From contig DAHUYN010000018.1 in NCBI GenBank assembly GCA_027315165.1, positions 1 to 34,069 on the forward strand: 34,069 bases of DNA, in the 5' to 3' direction. Under the pieces are notes generated by a model. It worked only from the letters and a program-made list of their open reading frames with translations. It did not search any database and was not told where the DNA came from. This DNA is from Thermoplasmata archaeon (GTDB lineage: Archaea; Thermoplasmatota; Thermoplasmata; Lutacidiplasmatales; UBA184). The position numbers were made by a program, and so were the translations under genes. Shown here piece by piece: positions 22,923 through 29,584 of the stretch. Position 1 is the first letter of the stretch. Each line of letters opens with the position of its first letter.

Positions 22923-23029
22923 AGCCCCGTAGTGTAGTGGCCAATCATGCGAGACTCTGGATCTCGCGACGCAGGTTCGAACGACTCGCGCGCCTCTCCG
23001 CGGCGAGCCCGAAACTCCTGCCGGGGCTA
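22923..23029 (+). tRNA. tRNA-Gln (anticodon CTG) with a T-loop intron
   Basis: Acceptor AGCCCCG (22923-22929) pairs perfectly with CGGGGCT (23022-23028); discriminator A at 23029, no CCA. The anticodon arm is CGAGA-CTCTGGA-TCTCG, anticodon CTG. The T stem GCAGG (22971-22975) pairs with CCTGC (23017-23021), but 41 nt lie between them instead of 7. Removing 22982-23015 leaves the canonical T loop TTCGAAT and a 73-nt tRNA. Confidence 0.92.
22982..23015 (+). other. 34-nt intron in the T loop of tRNA-Gln (position 59/60) with bulge-helix-bulge
   Basis: The outer helix is the T stem. The central 4-bp helix is TTCG (22976-22979) with CGAA (23010-23013). The 5' bulge is AAC (22980-22982), cut AA^C; the 3' bulge is ACT (23014-23016), cut AC^T. 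The inner helix contains CTCGC (22985-22989) with GCGAG (23003-23007). This is a complete hBHBh' substrate for archaeal tRNA-splicing endonuclease. Confidence 0.88.
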
Positions 23030-23086
23030 CTCTCTCTTGACGAGGCGTAGGTCTGTACCGATGCGGGGGTGCTCCAGCTCGGCCAA

Positions 23087-23113
23087 TCCGTCGGGACGTC
23101 CCGACGGGGCCAC
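23087..23113 (+). other. 27-nt intron in the D loop of tRNA-Leu(TAG) with bulge-helix-bulge
   Basis: The outer helix is CTC (23078-23080) with GAG (23115-23117). The central 4-bp helix is GGCC (23081-23084) with GGCC (23108-23111). The 5' bulge is AAT (cut AA^T) and the 3' bulge is ACC (cut AC^C). The inner helix is the perfect 20-nt palindrome at 23088-23107. Excision joins GGCCAA to CGAG and restores a 13-nt D loop. Confidence 0.85.
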
Positions 23114-23161
23114 CGAGACAGGGCTTAGGACCCTGGTGCCTAGGGCATTCGCCGGTTCAAA

Positions 23162-23193
23162 GGGCGGCCGCGGCGACCGCGGCCGCCGGAGAC
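23162..23193 (+). other. 32-nt intron in the T loop of tRNA-Leu(TAG) with relaxed bulge-helix-bulge
   Basis: The outer helix is the T stem. The central helix TTCA (23156-23159) faces GGAG (23188-23191) with one U-G pair and one A-G mismatch. The 5' bulge is AAG (cut AA^G) and the 3' bulge is ACT (cut AC^T). The inner helix is a perfect 11-bp stem (23163-23173 with 23177-23187) around a CGA loop. Excision yields TTCAAAT. Confidence 0.85.
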
Positions 23194-23224
23194 TCCGGCC
23201 CCCCGCATTCCCCCGCCCGATGAC

Positions 23225-24112
23225 ATGAGCCCCGACGTCGCGCGCCGGGCCCGTGACGTCACCGGCCCGGAGGAGATCCTCGAGCTCGACGCCGACGGCG
23301 CCGACCGGTTGCTCGACACGCTCGAGGGCCTCGTTCCCGTGCGCCCGCCGCTCGCGGTGCTGCCGGGCTCGCCGGTGCGCGAGGCGGTCGTCTTCGGCGA
23401 CTCGCATGGCGACTGGCGGTCGGTCGCGACGCCGGTGGCGCGGTTCCTCGAGGCGCCGTACGAGCGATGCCTCGTAGGGCTCGGGGACTACATCGACCGG
23501 GTGCCGCCGGACTCGGAGGGGGGTTCCGTCGCGAACGCCCTCTGGCTCCTCGGACTGGCCGCACGATATCCGGACCGGGTCTTCCTCCTCGTCGGCAACC
23601 ACGACCTCTCGCGGCGGATCCCCGCGCTCCCGCACGATCTGCCGGAGGAGGTCGACCTGCTCTGGGGGCCGGAGCCCTCTCGATACCACCGGCTCTTGGG
23701 GCTCCTCGAGCGCGGACCGCTCGCGCTCCTGAGCGGCAACGGCGTCTACCTCGCCCACGCGGGCTTTCCTCGCGGGGGCCCGACGGACTGGCGAGCCCGG
23801 CTGGAGGACGGCTCGGAGGAGACCCTCTTCGACCTGACCTGGAGCGACTGCGCCGCGTCCCGGACGGACCGGGGGCTCGGCGCGCCGTTCGGGGAGCCGG
23901 AGCTCGCCAGGTTCCTGCTCGCCGCGAACTGCCGGGTCTTCCTGCGGGGGCACGACCCGGTCCTCACCGGTCGGCCCCTCTATCACGGGACCTTGCTCAC
24001 GCTCCACACGAGCCGGCTCTACGAGCGGTTCGGCGGCGTCGTCTACGCTCGTGTCCCGCTCGACCGCCCGATCGAGACGACCGAGGATCTCGCGCTCGAG
24101 CGCGTGCCCTGA
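23225..24112 (+). CDS. Calcineurin-like (PPP-type) metallophosphoesterase
   Basis: A 295-aa protein with the PPP-family metal-binding blocks in order: VVFGDSHGDW (about 55-64), VGLGDYIDRVP (about 84-94), LVGNHDLSRR (about 120-129), LAHAGFP (about 176-182) and FLRGHDPVLTG (about 238-248). GNHD rather than GNHE and DYIDR rather than DxVDR place it among prokaryotic PPP-like phosphatases; it could act on phosphoproteins or small phosphoesters. The ATG at 23225 is 18 nt after tRNA-Leu, with no TATA-like element between. It may therefore be cotranscribed with the tRNAs, or the real start may lie slightly downstream. Confidence 0.85.
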   Translation: MSPDVARRARDVTGPEEILELDADGADRLLDTLEGLVPVRPPLAVLPGSPVREAVVFGDSHGDWRSVATPVARFLEAPYERCLVGLGDYIDRVPPDSEGGSVANALWLLGLAARYPDRVFLLVGNHDLSRRIPALPHDLPEEVDLLWGPEPSRYHRLLGLLERGPLALLSGNGVYLAHAGFPRGGPTDWRARLEDGSEETLFDLTWSDCAASRTDRGLGAPFGEPELARFLLAANCRVFLRGHDPVLTGRPLYHGTLLTLHTSRLYERFGGVVYARVPLDRPIETTEDLALERVP

Positions 24113-24138
24113 GGGAACCCGCGCGGCCGAGCTCTCGG

Positions 24139-24750
24139 CTAGGGGCGCGCCCGGGTCCGGCGTCGAGGAGCGGACGGGGCCTCGGCGTCGCCCGCGGTCT
24201 CGGCGGCGCCGCCGCCGAACAGCTCGCGCTCGGCGGCCGCGACGGCCTCGCCGTCCCGCGCCGCCGCGTAGCGGTCGAGGCGCTCGGCGTTGAGGTCGAG
24301 GAACTCGACGCCGCCGGGGAATCCCTCGAGCAGGCGCGCCGCGGCGGGACCTTCTCCGAGGACCGCGAGCGCGGCCGCGAGCGCCTCGACCGTGTTGAGC
24401 TCGGCGAGCCGACCGTAGTGCTGGGGGTTGGCGGCGATGAGGAGCGGTAGCCGGCGGTGGTGACCCGAGCGGCCGCGGGATCCTCGGGGCCCCTCGAGCC
24501 CGCCGCGCTCGGAGAGCCGATTCCACGAGCAGTCGACGGCGAGGAGGCCCCCGCGGGACACGGCCGGGAGGTCCTCGCGGGAGAGGAGCGTGCGGGCGTA
24601 CGGGTCGAGGACGATCGGCTCGGGCGAGAGCCCGTCGGTCCGCGGGACCTCGAGGGCGAGCCCCCGGTGGAGGAGGCGCCGGCCGGAGCAGGCCTTCGGA
24701 TGGTCGTCGCCGAGAACGCGGAGGAGGAGCCGGATCGGCACCTTACGCAC
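24139..24750 (-). CDS. tsr3: Tsr3-type rRNA aminocarboxypropyltransferase
   Basis: A 203-aa SPOUT-like enzyme that transfers the aminocarboxypropyl group of S-adenosylmethionine to N1-methylpseudouridine in small-subunit rRNA. Characteristic blocks are DDHPKACSGRRLLHRGLA (about 13-30), LDPYARTLLSREDL, GLLAVDCSWNRL (about 72-83) and the highly conserved LPLLIAANPQHYGRLAELNTVEALAAAL. A Pro/Arg-rich tail ends it. The GTG at 24750 overlaps the fba stop by 8 nt, so the gene is translated as the second cistron after fba. A GTG at 24741 is an alternative. Confidence 0.93.
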   Translation of the reverse strand: MRKVPIRLLLRVLGDDHPKACSGRRLLHRGLALEVPRTDGLSPEPIVLDPYARTLLSREDLPAVSRGGLLAVDCSWNRLSERGGLEGPRGSRGRSGHHRRLPLLIAANPQHYGRLAELNTVEALAAALAVLGEGPAAARLLEGFPGGVEFLDLNAERLDRYAAARDGEAVAAAERELFGGGAAETAGDAEAPSAPRRRTRARP

Positions 24751-25711
24751 GGGGCTCGGCGTACTCGCGGAAGATGGCGTGCAGCTCTCGCGTGAGCGCG
24801 AGCGCCTGCTCATGGGAGCGCTGCCAGAGGTTGCGCCCGAAGATGATGCCGGTCGCGCCGGCCTTGAGGGAGCTGCGGACCTTCTCGAGGAGCTCCGCGT
24901 CGCCGACCTTCTCGCCGCCGGAGACGAGGACGAGGGCGCGACCGGCGCTCTGGACGACCTTGCGGAAGGCCTTGTCGGCGTCGAGGCCGAGCGTGTTGTA
25001 CGGCGCCGGGCTCTGCTGGTCCTTGGCGGAGGGGACCGGGTAGTTCACCTTGACGACGTCCGCGCCGAGCTCGAGGGCGACGCGCGCCGCGTAGTCGATC
25101 GCATAGAGGCTCTCCTTGCCGCCCCGCTGCGAGACCGCCTCGCCCCGCGGATACGCCCAGACGACAACGGGCATCCCGAACCGGTCGGCGTCGGCCCGAA
25201 CCTCACGGAACTGGGCGAAGTCACGGTCCTGGGCCGGCGAGCCCACGTAGATCGTGTAGCCGACGGCGTCGGCGCCGAGCCGCACGGCGTCCTCGACGCT
25301 CCCGGTGAGCGGGCTGAAGGCGTGCGAGTCGGAGGGGATCGAGGTCTTGCCGTTCAGCTTGAGGATGAGCGGGACCTCGCCGGCGTACTCGGCGTAGTAC
25401 TTCTCCGCGAGCCCGATGTGCAGCGCGATCGCCGAGAAGTTCCCGTCCCGCGCGAGGCGGTACTGGTAGTCCGGGTCCAGCGCCTCCGGATTCTCGAAGA
25501 AGTCGACCGGCCCGTGCTCGAGGCCCTGGTCGATCGGGAGGACGAGCATCGTGCCTCCGCCGGGGCCGTGCTCGTAGAGGAGACGCTTGAGGCGCGCGCG
25601 CTTGCCGACGGAGAGCCCGAGCGAGTCGAGCGAGGGGCGCAGACGGTGCGGGCTCGCGGCGGCGCTCGGCGCGGCGCGGCGGGCTCCGACGGCGGCTCCG
25701 GGTTCGGACAT
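24743..25711 (-). CDS. fba: Archaeal-type class I fructose-bisphosphate aldolase
   Basis: A 322-aa TIM-barrel aldolase of the DeoC/FbaB family, cleaving or forming fructose 1,6-bisphosphate in glycolysis and gluconeogenesis. Blocks include MLVLPIDQGLEHGP (about 54-67), LILKLNGKTS, GADAVGYTIYVGS, VVVWAYPRGE, ADVVKVNYP (with the Schiff-base Lys), RALVLVSGGEKVGD and GATGIIFGRNLWQR. The N-terminal 25 residues are Ala/Arg-rich and poorly conserved. A TATA-like CGTTAAATCG (minus, near 25744-25753) lies about 35 nt before the ATG. It is cotranscribed with tsr3. A 2-amino-3,7-dideoxy-D-threo-hept-6-ulosonate synthase is a close relative and cannot be fully excluded. Confidence 0.9.
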   Translation of the reverse strand: MSEPGAAVGARRAAPSAAASPHRLRPSLDSLGLSVGKRARLKRLLYEHGPGGGTMLVLPIDQGLEHGPVDFFENPEALDPDYQYRLARDGNFSAIALHIGLAEKYYAEYAGEVPLILKLNGKTSIPSDSHAFSPLTGSVEDAVRLGADAVGYTIYVGSPAQDRDFAQFREVRADADRFGMPVVVWAYPRGEAVSQRGGKESLYAIDYAARVALELGADVVKVNYPVPSAKDQQSPAPYNTLGLDADKAFRKVVQSAGRALVLVSGGEKVGDAELLEKVRSSLKAGATGIIFGRNLWQRSHEQALALTRELHAIFREYAEPRA

Positions 25712-25753
25712 CGGGACTCCGCGGAAAGCACGGGCGGCCGCGATTTAACGTAA

Positions 25754-25920
25754 CCGTTCGGGGCCTCCGCCCGAGAGAGAAAGGTCCCCTCAGAAGGGCC
25801 CGGAAGTGTCAGGGGCCCCCGTGAGGGGGCGAGGGCCCCTGTCGGCCGGTGTTTTCGGGGTCTCGCCCCTGACGGCCGAGGGAAGGTGTTGGACCTCGCT
25901 CGGGCCTCTGTCGCCCGGCG
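25754..25920. repeat. Intergenic region with degenerate GC-rich repeats
   Basis: GGGCCCCTGTCGGCCGGTGTT at 25833-25853 and GGGCCTCTGTCGCCCGGCGTT at 25902-25922 match at 18 of 21 positions. A related CGCCCCTGACGGCCGA lies between them (from about 25865). GTCAGGGG near 25808 is its inverted counterpart. The last copy runs into the stop codon of the 25921 gene. No gene is seen. Confidence 0.45.
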
Positions 25921-26313
25921 TTACAGCACCTGGATCGTCGCGACCCCGAGCGCGAGCCCGAACGACGCACGGACCAGGACCGCGACGTGGTAGGTCCCCG
26001 GCTGGAAGAGGACGGTTGTGAAGGCCGGCGCGCTGTAGGTGGGGGTCGCGAAGCCGTAGTAGTAGTACTGGTGGACGATCGCGTGGCAGCCCGCGCCGAA
26101 CGCGAGGACCTCGGTCGAGGCCAGGAACGACTCGCCGGCGACGACCTGGGCCGGCGCGACGAGGACGACCCGATAGGCGCAGGCGGTCCCGGCCGCGGGC
26201 ACCATCGGGGCGGCCACGGGCGCCGCGGAGGCCGCGGGCGCGAGGCCGGCCAGGAGGGCCATCGCCGCGATGAGGACGAAGCCGGCCGCGAGGAGCGGGA
26301 GCCGGGCGCTCAT
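25921..26313 (-). CDS. Small secreted or membrane-anchored protein, function unknown
   Basis: A 130-aa protein. The N-terminus is a signal-peptide-like helix (LPLLAAGFVLIAAMALLAGLAPAASAAP, about residues 5-32). The mature part contains a Cys pair (GTACAYRV, GAGCHAIV), a Tyr run (HQYYYYGF) and a beta-rich end (FQPGTYHVAVLVRASF) that suggest a small extracellular beta-sandwich. The ATG at 26313 overlaps the upstream gene's stop as ATGA. No known family is recognised. Confidence 0.65.
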   Translation of the reverse strand: MSARLPLLAAGFVLIAAMALLAGLAPAASAAPVAAPMVPAAGTACAYRVVLVAPAQVVAGESFLASTEVLAFGAGCHAIVHQYYYYGFATPTYSAPAFTTVLFQPGTYHVAVLVRASFGLALGVATIQVL

Positions 26314-26546
26314 GCGGGCACCCCCGGCAGGATGGGGCGCCGGCGCGGGGTCAGGATGGGGGCCGGCCGCTCCGCACGGGACGGCTGTTGGATCTTCGAG
26401 CGCGTGAGGACGACCTCGTCCGCGAGGTACTGACCTTCGTAGCACATCCGGTTCGCGTCGACGAGACAGACGTCGCACCGCTCGACGTGGAAGCTCCACT
26501 CCTGAACGGCGAGCTCGATCGTCTCGATCGCTTCGATCGCGTTCAT
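26310..26546 (-). CDS. 78-aa Cys-containing protein, function unknown
   Basis: Starts at the ATG at 26546. The N-terminal half (IEAIETIELAVQEWSFHVERCDVCLVDANRMCYEGQYL) has CxxC plus a third Cys and a following His-less region, possibly a partial metal site. The C-terminal half is Pro/Arg-rich. It overlaps both its upstream 26-aa ORF and the downstream secreted protein gene by ATGA. That chain of overlaps is the main evidence that it is real. Confidence 0.55.
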   Translation of the reverse strand: MNAIEAIETIELAVQEWSFHVERCDVCLVDANRMCYEGQYLADEVVLTRSKIQQPSRAERPAPILTPRRRPILPGVPA

Positions 26547-26623
26547 CGGCCCCCCGGCAGCGGCGCGAGGTGCACGGTCTCGATCGGTCGGCGGCAGCGG
26601 ATCCGGGTCGGTTGGGTCGGCAT
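26543..26623 (-). CDS. Possible 26-aa leader ORF
   Basis: ATG at 26623, stop TGA overlapping the next ATG (ATGA at 26543-26546). The product is MPTQPTRIRCRRPIET followed by VHLAPLPGGR. AT-richer sequence at about 26636-26656 (minus GAAAAGTC and CCATAGAGATAG) lies at leaderless distance. It may exist only to couple translation of the downstream gene. Confidence 0.35.
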   Translation of the reverse strand: MPTQPTRIRCRRPIETVHLAPLPGGR

Positions 26624-26683
26624 TGTAGCCCTCGCTATCTCTATGGTGCGACTTTTCGGCCGAAGTGTCGCGTCGACCTAGGA

Positions 26684-26692
26684 TTTTTATAT
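26684..26692 (+). promoter_or_regulatory. TATA box upstream of the 26752 gene
   Basis: TTTTTATAT is the most AT-rich element in the region, 60-68 nt before the ATG at 26752. It predicts a 5' leader of about 35 nt. Confidence 0.6.
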
Positions 26693-26751
26693 CGGAGAAA
26701 TGGTCGAATGACCTGTCGCGCGACCGCGCGACAACCGTCGGGGTCCTGACG

Positions 26752-27384
26752 ATGAAGCGACAGGAGCGTGAGGGGCTCGAGCAGGCGGTGCAGCAGATCG
26801 AGCGCGAGAAGCCGCGCTGGCGGGCGTCGCAGGTCGAGAAGGAGCTCGAGGCGCGGCTCCCGGTCGCCTACGGGGCGTGGGCGGAGGAGACGCCGCGACT
26901 CCGCTCGAGGCTTCGGGCGGTCCAGCGGTGGCGGTCGGGAGCGCGGGGTCGCGACGCCGGGCGTGGCGTGCGCCAGCTGTTCCCCTACGTCTGGCCGATC
27001 GGGGACCGCCAGCGCAAGGAGATGGAGCCGGAGCACCAGGTCTCCCCTGTCCTCGCGACCGGCTCGTGGCGCCTCTTCCTCTACAACTGTGGCCCCGAGG
27101 TCGTCCGCGACGTCCGTGTCTCCCTCGACCGCACCCCCCTCGACTACGCCCCGTCGATTCTGACCGGGCGCTTCCAGGAGGTCCACTGGCAGAGGATCGA
27201 CGCGATCCGGGCCCAATGCCTCTCCGAGGACGGTGCGCGCTCCTCGACGCACCTGTTCCGCGTCGACTTCGTCGTCAGCCGGGGCACACGCCAGGCGTTC
27301 CTCGAGGGGGAGCTCACGCTCCACAACCTGCAGGGCTGGATCCACTTCGCGGGCCGCGACGGTCGAGGGCGTGAGCTCGAGTAG
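26752..27384 (+). CDS. Protein of unknown function (210 aa)
   Basis: The N-terminal 60 residues look helical and highly charged (KRQEREGLEQAVQQIEREKPRWRASQVEKELEARLP), compatible with a coiled coil or small helix-turn-helix. The C-terminal about 110 residues alternate like beta strands (GSWRLFLYNCGPEVVRDVRVSL, THLFRVDFVVSRGTRQAFLEGELTLHNLQGWIHF). I do not recognise the family. No signal peptide or membrane span is seen. I chose the ATG at 26752 because upstream in-frame codons lack a start near the TATA box. It precedes the CDF transporter gene by about 70 nt on the same strand. Confidence 0.65.
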   Translation: MKRQEREGLEQAVQQIEREKPRWRASQVEKELEARLPVAYGAWAEETPRLRSRLRAVQRWRSGARGRDAGRGVRQLFPYVWPIGDRQRKEMEPEHQVSPVLATGSWRLFLYNCGPEVVRDVRVSLDRTPLDYAPSILTGRFQEVHWQRIDAIRAQCLSEDGARSSTHLFRVDFVVSRGTRQAFLEGELTLHNLQGWIHFAGRDGRGRELE

Positions 27385-27457
27385 GGAGCCACCACCCGCT
27401 CGCGGCAGAGGCCTTAACCGATGGCCTCGCCTAGGTGAGAGGACACGGTTCTCCGCG

Positions 27458-28342
27458 ATGCGCTCCGAGGTCGTCATCTGGGCCACGATCGTGCTCGATG
27501 CCGGCCTCTCGGCCGTGAACTTCCTCGTCGCCGAGCGGAGCGGCTCGCACGCCGTGCTGTCGCAGGCGGTCTACTCGCTCGCCGACCTCGTCGCGGGCGT
27601 GCTCCTCCTCCTGGGCACGCTCACCTCGCAGCGCCCTCCCACCTACGACCACCCGTTCGGCTTCGGCAAGGAGCGGTTCTTCTGGTCGTTCACCTCGATC
27701 CTCGTGAACTTCACGATCGCCGGGCTCCTGGTCCTGATCGGCGGCGTGGACCAGATCCTTCGCCCGGAGCCGATCGCGCGCGTCGGCGAGGCGCTCCTCG
27801 TGGTCGGCGCGACGATCGCCGCGAGCATCGTGAGCCTCTGGGTGACCCTGCGCGAGGTCCGGCGGTCCCGAGAGACGCTCCAGTCGCTCCTCGAGTCGTC
27901 CCACCAGGGGCTCAAGTCGATCTTCTACCAGGACGTCGTCTCGATCTGCGGGTCGATCGTCGCCTTCAGCGGCATCCTCGCGGTCTACCGGACCGGCAAC
28001 GACGCCGTCGACGGCGTCGCCGCGGCGCTCGTCGGGATCCTGCTGATCGTCACCGGCTTCGTCCTCGCGGCGGAGAGCCGGGAGCTCCTGGTCGGGAAGG
28101 CGATCTCGCCGACGCAGGCCCGGGCGGTCCTCCAGGTCGTCGAGCGCCACCCTCGGGTGCGGAAGGTGAGGACCTTCCAGTCGATGATGCTCGGACCGGA
28201 CGACGTCCTCATCGCGCTCCGCGTGAACCTGCAGGACGGCCTCACGACCGACGAGGTCGAGGCGGCGATCGACGAGCTCTCGGCGTCCGTAAAGGGCGAG
28301 TTCCCCGTCGTCCGTCACCTCGTGATCGAGCCGGAGTCCTAG
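27458..28342 (+). CDS. Cation diffusion facilitator (CDF) family transporter
   Basis: A 294-aa protein with about six membrane spans and a C-terminal cytosolic domain (about 215-294; VLQVVERHPRVRKVRTF then RVNLQDGLTTDEVEAAIDEL). HPFGFGKERFFWSF after helix 2 is the hallmark of CDF exporters, closest to the SLC30A9-like branch. In the usual site A, helix 2 reads VYSLADL, so the first Asp is replaced by Tyr. Helix 5 reads IFYQDVV in place of HxxxD. Metal preference therefore cannot be inferred. The stop shares the palindrome CTAG with the stop of the convergent MFS gene. Confidence 0.88.
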   Translation: MRSEVVIWATIVLDAGLSAVNFLVAERSGSHAVLSQAVYSLADLVAGVLLLLGTLTSQRPPTYDHPFGFGKERFFWSFTSILVNFTIAGLLVLIGGVDQILRPEPIARVGEALLVVGATIAASIVSLWVTLREVRRSRETLQSLLESSHQGLKSIFYQDVVSICGSIVAFSGILAVYRTGNDAVDGVAAALVGILLIVTGFVLAAESRELLVGKAISPTQARAVLQVVERHPRVRKVRTFQSMMLGPDDVLIALRVNLQDGLTTDEVEAAIDELSASVKGEFPVVRHLVIEPES

Positions 28343-29532
28343 GCGGGGCTCGTCCGGGCTCGCGAGAGCTGCCGGTAGCGTCCGAGGGTGAGCGCGACGA
28401 GCGCGACCGCGATCCCGGCGAAGTAGGCGTCGAGGCCATCGGCCCCGAACCGGCCGTACAGCTGCGTCGAGACGAGGAGCCCCACGAGCATGCCGAGGCT
28501 GATCACGAGCGAGTAGACCGCCATCGTCGTCGCGCGCGGGATCGTCTGGGCGAGGTCGGCGAGCGCCGCGAGGGCCGCCGGGCCGTAGGCGAGCGCGGGC
28601 ACCGCGCTCACTCCGACGAGCACGAGGAGCGCCGGCACGGCGCCGTACCGCGCGAGGAGCCCCGCGCCGGTGAGGACGCCGACGAACCCGACCGTCCCGA
28701 TGACCATCATCCGAAAGCGCCCGTAGCGGTCGGCGAGCCGGCCGAACGACGGCTGGGTGAGGAGGAGGAGCAGGCCGCCGACGCCGATGATCCCCGCGAG
28801 GTAGATGGGTCGAACGCCCGCGCCCGTCGCGGCGGTCCCGAGGAAGACGAAGACGGTGCCGAGGAGCAGGTAGATCACGAGCCAGGGGAGCGTCACCGCG
28901 AGGACGTCCCGGCGCACGACGGTCCGCAGGATCTTGGGGAGGTCGAAGGCCACGGCGGGCGGAGCCTTTGAGAGGGGGCCGACGCGGGAGCTTTGGTAGG
29001 CGAGCGGGAGGCCGAGCGCGAGGAGCGCGGCGCCGGCCAGGAACAGGTCGGAGAGCGCCCGGTGGGGGAGCGTGTCGAGGAGGCCGAAGCCGACGGCGAA
29101 GCCGCCGATCCAGCCGAGGAGGTTCACCGCATCAAAGCGGCCCATCTCGTAGCCTCGCTCGCCCGTGCCGGCCTCGTCGGCGACGACGGCGAGGCTCGAG
29201 GCGAGGATCGCCCCGCTCGCGACGCCGAAACCGAGGTTGATCCCGCCGAGCCACAGGGGATCGCGCGTGAGCGCGGCGAGCGCGAGGAGCGTCGCCGCGG
29301 CCGCGACGCCCGCGAGCAGGACGGGAAAGCGGCCGACCCGGTCGGCGGCCGCGCCGGAGAGGAGGACGGTCGTGAACTCGCCGACGGGCGCCATCGCCCC
29401 GACGAGACCGACGGTCCCGACGGCGCTCGCGTCGATCCCGCTCGACCGTCCGACGATGTAGGAGGCGAAGACGGCGACCGTGAGCCCGAAGCCGAACCGG
29501 ACGAGCAGCGTGGCGCCGAAGACCCCCCGCAT
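28339..29532 (-). CDS. Major facilitator superfamily transporter
   Basis: A 397-aa membrane protein with about 12 hydrophobic spans. The loop 2-3 motif appears as GAAADRVGRFPVLLAG (about 59-74). A second-half equivalent is SFGRLADRYGRFRMMVIG (about 262-279). The substrate is unknown; drug or metabolite efflux is common for this size class. The ATG at 29532 is the first in-frame start, 52 nt after the upstream VOC gene on the same strand. Confidence 0.85.
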   Translation of the reverse strand: MRGVFGATLLVRFGFGLTVAVFASYIVGRSSGIDASAVGTVGLVGAMAPVGEFTTVLLSGAAADRVGRFPVLLAGVAAAATLLALAALTRDPLWLGGINLGFGVASGAILASSLAVVADEAGTGERGYEMGRFDAVNLLGWIGGFAVGFGLLDTLPHRALSDLFLAGAALLALGLPLAYQSSRVGPLSKAPPAVAFDLPKILRTVVRRDVLAVTLPWLVIYLLLGTVFVFLGTAATGAGVRPIYLAGIIGVGGLLLLLTQPSFGRLADRYGRFRMMVIGTVGFVGVLTGAGLLARYGAVPALLVLVGVSAVPALAYGPAALAALADLAQTIPRATTMAVYSLVISLGMLVGLLVSTQLYGRFGADGLDAYFAGIAVALVALTLGRYRQLSRARTSPA

Positions 29533-29584
29533 CCGGCGTCGCCCGACCTCCGTCGGGGCGGCCGGGGACAGCGATCGCGTGGGC

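Larger units (their letters stand above)
23063..23207 (+). tRNA. tRNA-Leu (anticodon TAG) with D-loop and T-loop introns
   Basis: Acceptor GCGGGGG (23063-23069) pairs with CCCCCGC (23200-23206), discriminator A, no CCA. The anticodon arm is CAGGG-CTTAGGA-CCCTG (23119-23135), anticodon TAG. A class II variable arm contains TGCC-TAG-GGCA. The T stem is GCCGG/CCGGC. The D and T loops are each enlarged. Removing 23087-23113 and 23162-23193 gives an 86-nt tRNA with D loop CAGCTCGGCCAAC and T loop TTCAAAT, both normal for archaeal tRNA-Leu. Confidence 0.9.

Noticed and set aside
20936-22924. A 662-codon plus-strand frame of Glu/Asp/Arg-rich sequence.
   Set aside because: It is antisense to the ABC permease, whose duplicated membrane domains and EAA loops are unmistakable.
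23088-23107. A perfect 20-nt palindrome that looks like an operator or a restriction-type site.
   Set aside because: It is explained as the inner helix of the D-loop intron of tRNA-Leu(TAG); the flanking GGCC/GGCC helix and 3-nt bulges fit exactly.
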